A stretch of 64,000 nt of DNA from Moniliella sp. 'wahieum' (GCA_003971905.1 RSEE01000002.1:1178001-1242000), one strand, 5' to 3'; counted from the stretch's first letter, positions 22,181-34,495 are shown. Notes: generated from the sequence alone by a model not told the origin. A program made the numbers and translations.

Positions 22181-22808
22181 ATGACCTCTTCGGCCTCACC
22201 ACAAACGACCGGGCCCTCGGCTTCCACGCATCGGATGTTCCCTACGCAATGGCCCAGCATCCCACCGGCACGCTCGAACCAAGCACGACCCGGACGGCGG
22301 CACCCACGACCTCCGCGTCTGCCCCTTCTGCCTCTTTTCCCACTCCCAGCACCACCACGATGACCTACACGACCACCTGCCCCTCCTTCCCCAAGTAATC
22401 GATCGTGGGGACGAAGCGCAGCTGGTGCAAGAGGCCGAAAGAGATGCCACCTCCGCCGGATTGGCGGGCAGCACCAGGATCATCAAGCCCCTTCACGCGG
22501 GCCAAGCGGAAACAGGTAGGTCACCCTCCCTCCCTTGGTCATGTACCGTTTTGTGCCGCTATATAGATCTGGACGTGGCGCTGACTGCTCGTTCGTCCTT
22601 GTTCCGCTGCTGGGTACCAGTGGTCAACGATCCCATCATCCCTGCTAGTGCCAAGGAGGCGCCTTGGTTTGGCATTCCGCCCGTGAAAGGGTTGTCATTT
22701 GAAGAGCAAGTCAAAGCCAATGCGCTCTACTACCGCGGCAAGATTTTCCATGATACCGATAAGGTCCAACAAGCCGCGGCCGAGTTACGTGGCGACATTC
22801 GTCTCTAA
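22181..22808 (+). CDS. Small zinc-finger-like protein of unknown function
   Basis: Not recognised. From ATG 22181 the frame reads MTSSASPQTTGPSASTHRMF. After one indel near 22290 it continues as DLRVCPFCLFSHSQHHHDDL, which contains a Cys-x2-Cys followed by several His residues, and then AERDATSAGLAGSTRIIKPL. An intron of about 60 bp (donor GTAGGT at about 22514, acceptor TATATAG near 22567) leads to a well-formed C-terminal half: NDPIIPASAKEAPWFGIPPV, then FEEQVKANALYYRGKIFHD and the end ELRGDIRL-stop. The total is about 180 residues. A metal-binding role is inferred only from the Cys/His cluster. Confidence 0.5.
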
Positions 22809-23416
22809 CCCCCTTTCCTCCCCTAGCTGTGACAAACACGATAGAAGTGGGTCTGGTGAGCCCGTCCATTACACCACGACGGCTCCTTTTTTTCGATACA
22901 GCGTCTTCTACTCATCTACGTAACATTGACCGTGTACTACTCTCCATGTTGGGTGCATACACCCCCCTTTCTGTTGCATCTTGTGTTGTGCTACCCTAGT
23001 TAGTTGCTGTACTCTGCTGTTGATATCCAATGGATGTTTTGGTGCTGGACTCACCACCCCTTGGCCCCTTCAGCTGACCCCTTCCGCCGCATCTATCGCA
23101 CACACGAGAGAGAGCACTTGGACATTCTACTAGTATCCTTTTATTCTTGTGTTGCCCCCCTACCGACTCCCTCCACGTAGATCCAAAGAGGTAAGGGAAT
23201 GGGGCCGCATGCATGAGTAAATAAGTGTCTGTGTGGCGTTCTTGTGTGGTTGCAGGGCCTATAGGGTGTAGAAAGGATGCGAGTAAGAAAAAAAAAAGGG
23301 GTGACAAAAACAGCTAGGGGGTGGTATAAGGTACAAGGCAGGAGGATAAACGGGGCAGATGAGCCTTTGGTGGTTGGCAGGAGGCGAGGCGAGGGTGAGG
23401 GTGGGAGTGAGAAGGG
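22809..23416. other. Convergent intergenic region
   Basis: 3' regions of the small zinc-finger-like gene and of FKS. I see no gene or repeat here apart from a poly-A run near 23288. Confidence 0.6.
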
Positions 23417-26400
23417 TTAAATGTACTTAGTAAAGTCAAAGTTGACATGCAGCTTGGAGCTCAGCACAGGCGGCACGACGAGCAACGCCACTAAGAGAGT
23501 GAAACCAAAGAAGAACAGTGCACCGTACCGGACAACAACCGTGCGGCGTTGCTTCTCCTGGGTGCGGGAGAAGGAGGATCGGTGGTGAATTTGGTGTCCC
23601 GGGTGCAGCAGCCAGAAGAGGGCGATGGAATGGAGCGTGTTGACATAGGGCAAGAGCATGGGCAGCGCGAGGGTGAAGAGGATGAGGTGGCACAACAAAA
23701 AGTCACAGGAGTAGGCGCCCATCTCGGTGATCTTGACCACAAATTCGCGTAGCGGCTGGCTCCATGCGTGCCAGCCCAGGCCGCGCCCATACCACCGCCC
23801 CGACCACCACGCACGGTTCGTCTCGTCCACATGCATCTCTCGTGTCAAGAAGAGGGCAATGAGAAGCTTGAACAGTGCGCGCTGGATCGCAATCATTGCA
23901 ATCAGTCCCAGCACCGCGTGCGAGGCATCCCACATCTCTAGCAGCCACCAAAACTCCACAATTCCCACCAAGCCCAAGATGGAGAGAAAGTGAGCGACCG
24001 AGGCGATGATCGAGGGGAACTTGGTCCACTTGCTCAGCATCGGACCCACCGACACTGATAAGAAAACCCGTGATGAGCACCGCAGCGTTCCACCCAATCG
24101 GTGCGGCGGCAAGAAAGGCAACCCGAACAATCGCACCATGGGGGGGGGGTACTTGGTAGGGAAGGACTTGACGTATACATACGCAATTGTAAACACCACT
24201 GCCGTCCCAATCGGGAACAGACATTCGGCAAACAAGATGGTTCGCCACCCCGCGCGCGGAAGGTCGCCTGACAACTTGTCCCCCGACGCGCCCAACTGCG
24301 TTTTCTTGTACCCCGTCACTTTTGTTCGGCTCAGGCGACAGTAGCCTACCCAACTGTTGGCGTGGGCACGGCTGTTGCCACGACTCATCCAGCGGAGGAA
24401 CTCGCGGTAGTCGATAAAGAAGTCCCACATGGAGAACTGGTGCGGGTTGAACACGTAAGGGGCCAGCAACAAGGCCGTAATACTAATCCAGAAGCTATTG
24501 GGGCGAGAAAGAAACTGGCGTGTCAATATTCCTGAGGTGCACAAAAAAAGAAGAGAGAAAGGAGATGAGAGAGGAAGAAAGGGGACATACTAGATCAAGT
24601 GCCACATCCAAACAGTTAGCGTCACGTACACCAACAGCAAGGTGAGCCGAGCCCCAGTGTAGATGGATGGCCCGGCAAAACGGGAGAAGAGCAAGCTGAA
24701 GCTTTGTCGGCTTGTGGCGAACCCACGACCAGTGGCAATGTACCGTGCCCCACCAAAGGTCAAGTTCGAGATCAGGGAGTTGGAATAGATTTGAGTAGTG
24801 AACACCTCAAACAAGGGCGAGAGAGAGATGACCTGCTTGGATATACGGAGCATTGCGGATATGGCCCCACGCTCACACAGCTCCGTCATAAACAAAGGCA
24901 GAAAGGAAATGGCAAAGACCAGGAAGATGGATATGATGGTGCGTTTGACCCAGGCAAAAACAGGCTCAAGATAGTAGCACCCCACCGCTCCTATAACCTG
25001 TTGTCGCGAGTTGAGTTGACACACATCAATCGTGCTGTTGAGCGTTCCCAAAAAGACGAGAGAGAGGATGAGAAGTTGCATGCTGAAGATAACCATACAG
25101 TTGTTGAGCGTAAAGCCGGGGTGACCATAGTAAAACGTGAGGAAGCGGTCCATGGGCAATTGGGTTCCCATATGTAGTACTCGCGCGAGAGGAGTTGCTC
25201 TCCCATCCCATTTCCCAACTTGGTAGTAAAGTTGAGGATCGTACCAAAACCCAAATCACGCCCTTTTCCGCATTGGTAGTACTCACAGTGCTTGATCCTG
25301 CCTCCGCGCGAGAATGCGGTCATACCAGCGTAGATGTCTTCGTTGAGGTGCAAGCCTTTCTGGGCCTTGGACACGCCACCACGGGTGGTCATGAAGATGG
25401 CATTGAGGAAATCGGGATGCCCATAGTGAAGTTTTCCTCCGATATGGGCCAAGCCTCGACCAGTGAGGGTACCAAACGTCTGTTCCTTTCCCGCCGCATT
25501 GTCCCCCAACATGCCAATGTTTCAGAGTAGATATACTCGCGTGCTCCGAGGAAAGCGACTGGAGCCTGGGCATGCTCTTGGTGATTCACTCCGTAAGGAT
25601 CGACTTTGGGGACATTGAACGACTCAAACTCGCCCAGCACCGAACGAATCTTAAGGCACTCCTCGAGATAGTTGTCTGGTTGGCATCAATGCCTTGCAGG
25701 TACTCGCCACGATGAAAGATAATTGCATGGTTCTGATTGTCGGATTTGCCATCGCCTAGGATCGGATTTCCGGGGAGCTCGATCTTGAACTTGGGCTTCC
25801 GTTTTCCATTTTCGAGCTGCGGGCTGTACCCATCAATTAGGCAGCTGAACCAGCGTCCCTTCTTCCTTCCTTACCAGGTTCCTCCTCCAAGTAGGCAATC
25901 TGAAGGTCGGGGTAAGCGCGGAGGAGAAACTCTGCGTTTTCCCGTTCCTCCTTGTTGAACTTGGTGGTGTAGCGCTGCATGGTGATCACGTACTTGAACT
26001 TGCGCCGGCTGACTCGTTCCAACTCCCGTTCCAGTGCCTCAGGATCCGAAGCGTACTTTCCACAATGTCGGGATTTTCGACTCGATAAAGAAGCTTGATG
26101 GCCTTTGTGTAGTTCATGAATCCCGAAACCGTGCGGGTAAACCGTCTGAGCACGAAGTGAGGCCAGATCCGAGTCCGAAGTACGTACTCGGGCTTGGCCG
26201 ACTTGAACCCACCATGTAGAAGGGCAGATCGTCTTCGTTTTCCGCCTTGTTCTTGCTGAATCGTTTGCTGTGTGCTTGTCTCCGCCGCCCATGTTGGGAG
26301 TGGAATGAACTACCTCCTCGTCCTCATCTTCTGCTAGGAGCTTGGTGTCCGTCACAAAGTTGTCCCATTCCCGGGGATTCAGCTTCTTGAGATAATCAAT

Positions 26401-28974
26401 GAGAGTGATGTAGGTGCTCTCGTCCTCCACTCGGAGGATTTCCCGCAGAGACAGCAAAATCTTCTCGAATAGTGGGGGGTGAGACGGAGGTAAAAGTAGG
26501 CATGGCCGCCACAGGGATAGGGGGAGGCATGTCAATCAATAATGACTGAGCAAAAAAGCTGATCCGCCGATCCGCTTCCGATCTTGGGAAGAACTCTGGA
26601 GGGCGTCCGGCTTTGGGGTAAAAAAAGGAGGGAGGACTTAAGAGAAGCTGCCCGTGTCGGATTGGACTTGGCGGTTTAGAGCAGGTGTTGAACATGTTCG
26701 ATGCTCAGCAAGTGCTCGCGGTATAAGGATATGACGACCGCATTCCAAATTTGGGAGACAAGCACCTTTGGTTTGTACCCGGCTTCCTTCCCGGTGTGAC
26801 AGAGGAGTTTGGTGTAGATTCGCCCAGGCAGGCGATGGTACATCTCCTTCCAGGGCGTCCAAACAGAGATTCCCACACGGAAGGCCTGGGCAACACTAAA
26901 AACGGTGCTCCAGACGACATGCCATAGGAAAGTATCGAGAAAGAAAGGACAAGTCCATGAGGATCATAATGGCCAGGGTAAAGATGGGCTGGTTTTTGCA
27001 CAGTGCCTGGCCAAAGTATCGGTCGCGGCAGTTTTGCACCTGCATCCGCACCAGGATCGACAGGGACTCGCTAAAATTGAGGGCGAGGAAAAAGTACGAT
27101 TCGGTCAACTTGCAGCCAAAGATGAGAATCCAGGAGCGCAATTGTTGCTCGTCGGCCCGCAGGGAGCGAGGGGTTGGGGTAGGAAACGTTTGGCTAGCAA
27201 GATACTTGCGGGCTTTCCCACGTACCCGATCACCAAACATACGCCCACTGGGCACGATCGAGAGAAAGACGGTGATTGTGCCTGCCACAGCAATGTGAAC
27301 CAACCCAATGATGGTCGGTACCGTCCCTTTGTGAGAAAAGCCGAGGACATATACCGCGGGGGCGACTGTAAGCGCAAGGCAGACGAGCAAAAACAATGTC
27401 CGGGAGAGAAGGTGAGCATTGTTGTGATTGTTTCCTCCCACATACTCCCACTCAAAAAAGGTCGCAAGCAGCATCAGCATCACCGACACTGCCCCACCCA
27501 GTCCCGCAAACGTCAATTTTTGAGGAAGTGTGGGTGTATTATCAGCGGTGTAGATCCGGGGTGCGTTTGCTCTAACGGAAGGTGTGAGGTTGGTTAGATG
27601 GCAACACACGGAAAAGGGGACGGGAATGGAAGATAAAAATGAACATACGCTGTGTAATACCAAAAGGCCGACAAGTGGAAGATCCAAATGCGGTTGAAGT
27701 TGACGACAAGGTGTCCCCAAGAGCGGGACTCGCGGTAATTCTTGAAGAAGACAAGCTCCCAATTGATCTTGTCAAACTTCATGTATCGCTGCTGTGGGTC
27801 CACATCGACAAGGCGAGTTCCATCCCTGAGAACGATGCGGGAGATGCCTTCCGGGTACCAAAATAGTTGGTTGACATCGTCATACCCAATGATTTGGGCA
27901 TGGTCCTTTTCCTTTTTGACAAACTTGCCGTCAACCACCTCAAAGACCTGGTCGCGTAGGAACCGGTAGAGGGGACGCACTACAGCCCACAGAAAGAGGC
28001 CTTCGGGGACAGGCTCAAGACGCGCCTGGCACTCGGGGCTGCGATAGTAGTCATCAGCACATTTAAAGATAAAGCAGAGACACTCGGGAACAAAGCGAAC
28101 CTGACCGCCTTCGCCCCAGCAGAGAAGCCACAGGGCGATTTGACGGAGACGATCGTAATTGTTCATCCGACCCATGGCCTCGCGCCATCGATCCGACGCC
28201 GAGCCTAGGCTTTTGACTCGAGCCGTCGTGCGGGGTGCCATGGATACCGAAGTAGTGGGAATACGCATAGTCGTAGCTCGGCTCAAACCGGGGTTCTGCG
28301 CCTCGCCAATTGCATCGTCCAAGTCGAGCTGGGAGGCAAAGTACCATTTGCGATAGTTGGCGTGCTCGCCACCAATAAAGTCGGCGTGAAGGGTGGCCAG
28401 GGCCAGGTCCGGGCTCATCCGACTGGCGCGACTGTCGAGAAGAATCATAAGGTGGTCGTACATGTTGCGCATGGAGTCGCGCTGGAAGCCAAACTTGTTG
28501 ACGAGGTCAATGAAGATGTCCTCGACCTCTTCCTTGGATAGAGGGATGCCTTCTCAGGGGTCCAGGCAGCATACGTGTCCGGAGGGGGAGCGGAGGGGAT
28601 TGGATATGAGGAGTGGTCGACGTAGCCCGAGGAGACATCTGCGAAGCTGGCGTCTTCGAAGCTGGCGTCTGCTAAGCTGGTGGTGTAGTAGGTACTATCG
28701 GCCACAGAGGCATAGCGGATCTTAGACTTGCCCCCTGGATGGCGTCGTCGTCATCCGCATCGACATCGTCGTCATTATCGGGGTCATCGTTGGCGAATGG
28801 GTTGGGGAGATTGATTTGGGACAGGTCATCATCCAGCTTGTCCGTCAGCGTAAGGCGGGGACTGGCGTTGTTGTCATGGTCGCTGCCAGGGGCGCTGGGG
28901 AGGAAGGGCTGGTCTTCTTCAGGCTCGGGGGGGAGGGCGAGGGGGTGGGAGAAGGCGGGCGGGTCGTCAGGCAT
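23417..28974 (-). CDS. FKS1: 1,3-beta-glucan synthase catalytic subunit, frameshifted
   Basis: A plasma-membrane glucosyltransferase (GT48) that extrudes 1,3-beta-glucan from UDP-glucose into the wall, regulated by Rho1. The acidic N-terminus starts [20 protein letters not shown]. The Fks1 domain shows [40 protein letters not shown] and [20 protein letters not shown]. The first membrane block follows, then [15 protein letters not shown] at the start of the catalytic region. Catalytic blocks include [54 protein letters not shown] and [15 protein letters not shown]. The second membrane block ends [14 protein letters not shown]-stop. Introns are at 27572-27648 (GTATGT...GTTAG) and 24495-24590 (GTATGT...AATAG). 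There are about ten frame breaks (for example near 28740, 28555, 26900, 26500, 25850, 25560, 25180 and 24080). The expected length is about 1,795 residues, normal for FKS. Identity is certain. Confidence 0.96.
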
Positions 28975-29034
28975 GGTGGTGGTGTGCGCCCAGGGGGAGG
29001 CGGTGGGGGAGGGATATAGGGGGCGGGAAACATG

Positions 29035-29040
29035 TATATA
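29035..29040 (-). promoter_or_regulatory. TATA box of FKS
   Basis: TATATA about 61-66 bp upstream of the ATG at 28974. This supports that start rather than the in-frame ATG at 29052, which lies upstream of the box. Confidence 0.45.
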
Positions 29041-30221
29041 CGCGCAAGCCATGCTGAATGGCCGCCGACAGCAGGCAGCGCACAGCCAGCGCAGCCCAGC
29101 GCCCCGCCCCGATAGTGTGTATACCCGCTACATAGCGTCCACACTTTATCCTCGCCTCGCAAACGCATTGTATACCGAGTACCGACGGAGGCAGCCGCCT
29201 CTTCGATGCGCCGGCGGCTGCTCATCGCCTGCAGATGGATGATCAGCCACCTGGACTTACTGTGTCCATCTCAGAGCCCAGAGGGCATGCCGGAACTCCG
29301 GGGGTCTCGGTCAGCCGTGCTGTCGCTCTGCCGCTCGGCTGCTGGCACGGTGTGCGTCTCACACGTGCTTCCATAGCACCCCCGCTGCGGAAGCAGGCCG
29401 AGGGCAGCAACAACCTCGCAAGAGCCGCCCATGCGAACGCCATGCCATCCTCTCTTCCCTATCTCGAATCATCCATCTTCACCCTTCAATCCACCGCCTA
29501 CTACGTACTTGCAGACAGCCCCCCCCGCCTACGCGCACACAGACACAGTCCACCCCTGGCCACCCCCTCCCATCTCCTTTCGCTAGGAACGCGTGTTGCC
29601 TTTCGGTACATGTGTATACCACAGCCCGCACATGCGCCTCCGGCCGTCGCTCGCCAATCTCCATCGGATGGTGTCCATCATCCGGCACCCTCTCTTTGGG
29701 GGCTGCTTTTTTATTGTGCTTGATAGCAGAGAGACCCATCCGAGCCACACTCTCGCTAAACACACTCATCCTAGCTGTGTGGGAAGAGATATAAGGAGGA
29801 CCGAATGCAGGATGCGTATTGCATGGAGATCACCTTATCGCGTCTTTCCTGCTGCGATAGGTCAGGGCGATCAGGGTGGCTCTGCCCTCTGGGGCCGGAG
29901 ACAACCCCCGAACCTCTCCAAGGAATAAGAGACATCATAATGACGGATGCCTCCCTCCACTTGCGTTATAGTAAACGCCTTCGAAGCAATTTTATGGTGG
30001 GAACATGGGCGTTTCCGGCTGCATTCTTAATGACGCCTCCCTCCCATATAACTGCCCACAATCCTCGCTCTCCTCAGGCCTCAGACCTCATACTTCCTCA
30101 ATGACCCAAATCAAAGTAACTTCGCCTACAAAAACAGGTAGCAGTGAGTGCCGTGTGATCATGGTCGACCTCGCATTACGGTAACCAGTGCGCGCGTGAG
30201 CGTGAGGGTGAGCGCGCGAGC

Positions 30222-30246
30222 AGGCCTGAGCGCCTGAGCCTGAGCA
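30222..30246. repeat. GCCTGAG heptad array
   Basis: AGGCCTGAGCGCCTGAGCC plus TGAGC; almost the same sequence as at 8664. Confidence 0.8.
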
Positions 30247-30368
30247 CATCCATCACCCTAGTCACGCGAGTCACAGCTAAGCTAGACTGCTTCAGGAGCT
30301 GAGTAAAGGCTGGTTCCACAATGCTACTAAGTATGATTAAGTAAGGCCCTACGTAATCTATGCACTGC

Positions 30369-30402
30369 CGTGACGCGTGACGCGTGATCGATAATCGATG
30401 AT
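30369..30402. repeat. ACGCGTG and ATCGAT heptads side by side
   Basis: Two ACGCGTG units run straight into ATCGATAATCGATG. Two different heptad families share one continuous array. Confidence 0.9.
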
Positions 30403-30499
30403 CTGTCGAGCTGGCGAGCAGATACGTTGAGGTCACGGAGGCCACATGCAAATGGACGGCTAATAGCAACACGGTCCACGTCGGTAAAAGGGGTTCTTC

Positions 30500-30820
30500 G
30501 GGATTGTCTCGATTTGGCGATAATGCACAGTTCCAAGCGGTACGAGGCCATCTTGACCTCTTGGATGCGGTGGGGGTGGCTCAAGCCGATTTGGTTCGCT
30601 TGCGCTACTGGTCCTCGGCCAACACTGCCCGTGAGCAGCACCTCGTTGAGGTCATTGCCAACCGTTATTCCCCAAGTATGGCAAGTATGCCGACATTCTC
30701 AAAGAGGCAGGCATTTGGGATATGTATCCCAAGGAGGCGCTCGAGTTTCTTTGGGAGGCGGTCTTGAAAGTCCGCCAGGGTTCCTTGATCCTACTGCATA
30801 GAACGACGTGGTTGGGCTGA
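30500..30820 (+). pseudogene. Unidentified coding fragment, possibly 5' part of the copia remnant
   Basis: Coherent sequence continues across frames: HLDLLDAVGVAQADLVRLRY, SSANTAREQHLVEVIANRY and, after a shift, KYGKYADILKEAGIWDMYPK and LEFLWEAVLKVRQGSL. I cannot name the family. Its place upstream of, and in the same direction as, the copia integrase fragment suggests a gag-like region, but that is inference. Confidence 0.3.
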
Positions 30821-31489
30821 ACTCTGATTTGCTGTAGACCCTCTGTTTTTCCCTTTTGCATATATAATCGCACCTTTCTCCATCCGACTCAGCTCGCATG
30901 CCCCCCCCCCCCCTTTTCTCCGAGGTAAAGTTACCTCGCCTCCGACCGTTCCATTTGATGAATATCCATTGTCCTTCTCCCATCACCATCTCTCCTGATA
31001 CGCATGAGTTACCACACGACATGTTATGATGTGGGAACTTGATCTCCAGATGGAACTGCGCGCTTCTGTGCTGAACGAGCCAAGAGAAGCTCTTATCCAA
31101 CTACTGGGTTGACTGGATGCCATTGCCAATACTTTGACGATATTGGCGTTCGCCATCATCGCGTCATCGACGCCCAGTACAACATTTCTGGCGCTGGCCG
31201 CACCACCCAGTTCTGTACCGGACCACCAACACACTCGGCCACCTTCAGCCACCGTGACGACGGTAATTGAACCTGCGTCGGGCACCCAGACTCACATGCT
31301 TTCGTACCATATTTGGGAGGATTCGACCAATCGCAAACTGTGCACCGTCCTACACCATCCTCAAGGGCAACAACGCCCCAACATCATGGTCTTTGGCATG
31401 TTATTGGCCCTTCACACGTGTAACTCATCTCCTCTCTTCCTTGTTACACTTCTAACACTAGATTGCTTTTTGCGATGTGTCTGATTTCT
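30821..31489. other. Non-coding or decayed region before the integrase fragment
   Basis: A 14-C run lies at 30901-30914. Between 31040 and 31400 weak frame-to-frame coherence is visible but no motif. It may be the decayed middle of the same copia element. Confidence 0.35.
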
Positions 31490-32880
31490 CAACCTTTGGA
31501 TTGACTTTGGTGTGAGGCGTCGCTTTGCCCATGTAGCACGCCAGATAGGTAACAAAAAGGTCAATAATATCTTCCGAGGGACCACGGATCTCAGTTTACC
31601 ACAGCAAATAGTTAAGGCAATGTGAGCGAAGGAAATGAAGAGCATGAGTTGACTGCTCCATACACACCAGTTCTCAAAATTGCCGAGCTAAGCGAGTGCA
31701 GGGTACTTGATGGAAGTGTGCACAATACTTCCTCATTGGAGGTAAATTGCCCAAAAGTCTATGCCGGCGTATATTGGTTCGTACGGCGCGGTGTACCTGT
31801 ACAACTTGATTCCAACACCGGTGAGGTTGACTTCGGAGCTGGAGAAGGTGAATCTGAGGAACGGTGGTCTGAGAAGAGGGCTATGGTGGATTATCTTCGC
31901 GCGATTGTGTATTACTTGGGTGTGCGACTGGAGAGAGAGCAAGCCCGAAGCACGTGGTCTCCGGGGCGCTGTGTCGGATATGAGATAGTCGGATTTCCAA
32001 GATAGGGTTCCCTCTTTGGCACGTTTTGGTAAGTCGTCATGTTCTTTTCGACGAGTTTAGCCGTCTAGCGTATCCTTTCTGCGCTCCAGAAGAAGTTTGC
32101 TGTCATCCTCTCCGGTTTCCTCAGATCGCCCTCTCGGATTGCGCATCACGCATGACCGCACGGCTGGCATAGCATGCCTCGACCAGGAGGAGTATATCAG
32201 GATGTGGTTCAGCTCTCCGGCAAGGGCCAGGCGAAAGGACGTACCCTCAACATGGCCCAAGGAGCCTTCAATTCGGCCTTGCTTTCCAGCCATGCGGCCA
32301 AGGAGGAGAATGGTGGAGATGCGAGGGCCGTGGGGGAACGGCTCAAGTCGGTTTACTCTGCGGCGGTGGGGTCGATCTTGTACGCTGCGACGAATAAGCG
32401 CCCGGATGCGGCACATGCGTATCATGCCGTTTCTCGTAATAACTCGGCACTAATAGAGGTTGCTTTGGTCTGGGTAAAGGGGAACATTGCCTGCCTGAGG
32501 TGCACGTGTTCGGTCGCTTTGGTGTATCAGCGTGATGGTGCTGGACAGGTGGTTGTCTGGTCTGATGCAGACTTACAGAAAACGATGATGGTTCAAGCAT
32601 CTCTGGGGCTGTTTTTTCTTTTGCTGGAGGTGCCTTTTGTTAACACCCGGAAGCAGTAGATGGTGGCGGTCAAAACACTGGAGGGGATGAAGCGGACGAC
32701 GGAAGGAGGGGAGACGCGTTTTGCGAACATGTGGCTGTGTGAGGGCAAGGCAGTTGCACCGACAAGAACTTGCACTTGTAACTGTGGTTACCTGCTATAC
32801 AGAAACGACTTTTCTGACACTCTGATCCTCGGACGGACAATATGTGTTGCACGGTCGTAACTCTTTCGTTTCCGGGCAAG
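31490..32880 (+). mobile_element. Decayed Ty1/copia retrotransposon (integrase, RT and RNase H pieces)
   Basis: Three copia pieces lie in the order of an intact element. Near 31640 an integrase-core segment reads EHELTAPYTP, the region before the NGVAER-type motif. About 31760-31850 reads AVYLYNLIPTPVR, like the copia integrase C-terminal block. From 32090 the reverse transcriptase end and RNase H start are seen: GSILYAATNKRPDAAHAYHA, SVALVYQRDGAGQVVVWSDA and, after a stop, VAVKTLE. Several stops and shifts interrupt the frame, including a TAG right after NTRKQ. No flanking long terminal repeats were found by eye, so the borders are uncertain. This is an inactive relic. Confidence 0.75.
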
Positions 32881-33118
32881 AGAACGGAGTGCACGCGGCT
32901 GGCGGGTAGGAGGGGGGGGTCTTAAGCTGTGCTACCGGCGGAAAACTCGGTAAAAGAGGCCTGAGAACCGCCAATGCAGTACCAGGTAACGGGTAGCAGG
33001 TAACCGGTAAACGGGGTCACAGTGACGGTTAAACAGGTTCAATATGATTCAACGGCATTCAATATCCAACCTTAATTTGAAGCATTTTAGCGCACGCCGA
33101 CAGCGGCCTGTGGCCATT

Positions 33119-33149
33119 TAACGTTAACGTTTAACGTACGTTGAACGTG
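33119..33149. repeat. AACGTT heptad patch
   Basis: AACGTTAACGTTTAACGTACG followed by TTGAACGTG: AACGTT units with spacers T or A and diverged flanks. Confidence 0.75.
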
Positions 33150-33430
33150 TGCCACGAGAGTGTGTTGGATTTACTATGGGGTTGGTTCTTTCAGTACTTG
33201 GTGGCTGCTGTAGTGGCTAGGCGCGAACAAAGCAGACCCTTCATCACATGCATCGCGTGCATCGCACGGTTCATATCACACCGCAATCACATTGTATGTT
33301 GAGACATATCCATGCATTGTAGCTTTTGGAGTCGAAGGGTAGACCGTGCGTAGATTTTGGAAGCTGGATAGGGGATCTGCAGAGCAGCTTGCAGAGCAGG
33401 TTGTGACTGGAATCTACCTCCTGCGTAGCT

Positions 33431-33478
33431 ATCGTTAGCGCGTTAGACGCGTTAACGTTAACGTTTAACGTTCAACGC
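33431..33478. repeat. AACGTT/GTTAAC and ACGCGTT heptad array
   Basis: CGTTAGCGCGTTAGACGCGTT runs into AACGTTAACGTTTAACGTTC. The palindromes AACGTT, GTTAAC and ACGCGT overlap along the array. Confidence 0.8.
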
Positions 33479-33873
33479 CTGACGCGGCCTTATATTACGC
33501 GTTACTTGCGGGCAGGTGGCGGCGTGTTGACGCATGCGGTATGGGCTGGGATGGGCTGGGAGTGTTGAGCCACACTGTGGGTACCGCCAATATTCCTTCT
33601 GTCCCTCCTTAGCGAGACGCTTCTAGCAGTTCATTGTGTTCTCTTCGCTTATGTGTTTCCATGTTCTGCAGGGTGGGCGACTGTCTGTGTAGGTTTTTTA
33701 GACCGCCATCACAGCCACACTAGCGTAAATTCACCTTCGAGGACTGCATCAGGCCGACTCCATCATGTATCAGGTGCATCAGGATGGGCTGGAATGGGAT
33801 GCTAGCAGTATTGCCCTGTCCATGTCATCTTTCCATCTTCCCGGTTACAGGTTCCTCACATGCAATTGCCACG

Positions 33874-33917
33874 AGGTCACAGAGTCACAGAGTCACATGT
33901 GACAGTGACGGTCACCT
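33874..33917. repeat. GAGTCAC/ACATGTG heptad array
   Basis: GGTCACAGAGTCACAGAGTC, then ACATGTGACAGTGACGGTCA. The period is 7 but the palindrome is clear only in ACATGT and GGTCACC-like parts. Confidence 0.65.
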
Positions 33918-34008
33918 GACCAGCCACTCGGCTGCCACCCAAGTACGTACGCCCAATGTCACTGCATCACTTCGTCATTCATATTAGAGTTTCCTAGGTA
34001 GGCATCAC

Positions 34009-34036
34009 CATCACGCGTGTCGTCACGCGTCACGCG
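34009..34036. repeat. ACGCGTC heptad array
   Basis: CACGCGTGTCGTCACGCGTC followed by ACGCGC. The palindrome is ACGCGT, with spacer C. Confidence 0.8.
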
Positions 34037-34123
34037 CATTGGGTTCGTCGAACCCTTTTGCCCGACAGCGGCAAAACCATACGATACCATGTAACACTTA
34101 TAGAACAAGGTTACAGACGTTCA

Positions 34124-34150
34124 TTACCGGTTACCGGTTACCGGGTACCT
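34124..34150. repeat. ACCGGTT heptad array
   Basis: Two perfect ACCGGTT units, then ACCGGG. The palindrome is ACCGGT. Confidence 0.9.
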
Positions 34151-34159
34151 ACCACGTTC

Positions 34160-34179
34160 AACGTGTTGATCAACACGTT
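34160..34179. repeat. Perfect 20-bp palindrome
   Basis: AACGTGTTGATCAACACGTT is its own reverse complement, and lies ten bases after the ACCGGTT array. Confidence 0.95.
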
Positions 34180-34362
34180 CAACCAATTTCAATGTCCAAC
34201 CTCAACACCATTTTTTCAACACCTCCAAACGCCGACGTTAATCATTCGATGCTGTGAGGCTGCTGGGCACTGGCCTGTACCAAGAGCGGGTCTGGAGTGA
34301 GGCTGAGGCGGCCTGTGGCTGAGGATGACTTAGCATGGCCGATGATAAATGATTGATGAGTA

Positions 34363-34495
34363 CCAGCGCTGAGCGCTGACGCGCTGACCCATTATTAAAC
34401 CGCTCGTTGAGCGCAGCGTTCAACGTGTTGAACGTTGATTAACGATTAACGTTGAACGTTGAACGTTGAATGTACTTGAACGTTGAGACGTTGAG
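34363..34495. repeat. AGCGCTG and AACGTTG heptad arrays
   Basis: AGCGCTGAGCGCTGACGCGCT is at 34364-34384. From 34418 a longer AACGTTG array follows, with three perfect adjacent units near 34449 and degenerate units on both sides. Confidence 0.9.

Larger units (their letters stand above)
28975..30430. other. FKS upstream region and gene-poor flank
   Basis: No gene recognised. Open frames here are GC-rich shadows without motifs. Repeats at 30222-30246 and 30369-30402 are listed separately. Confidence 0.55.

Noticed and set aside
28739-29242. 167-codon plus-strand open frame over the FKS 5' end
   Set aside because: It is the complement of the acidic FKS N-terminus and promoter.
1835-34495. CRISPR array as an explanation of the short repeats
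   Set aside because: Units are 7 bp, contiguous, without unique spacers, and the genome is eukaryotic.
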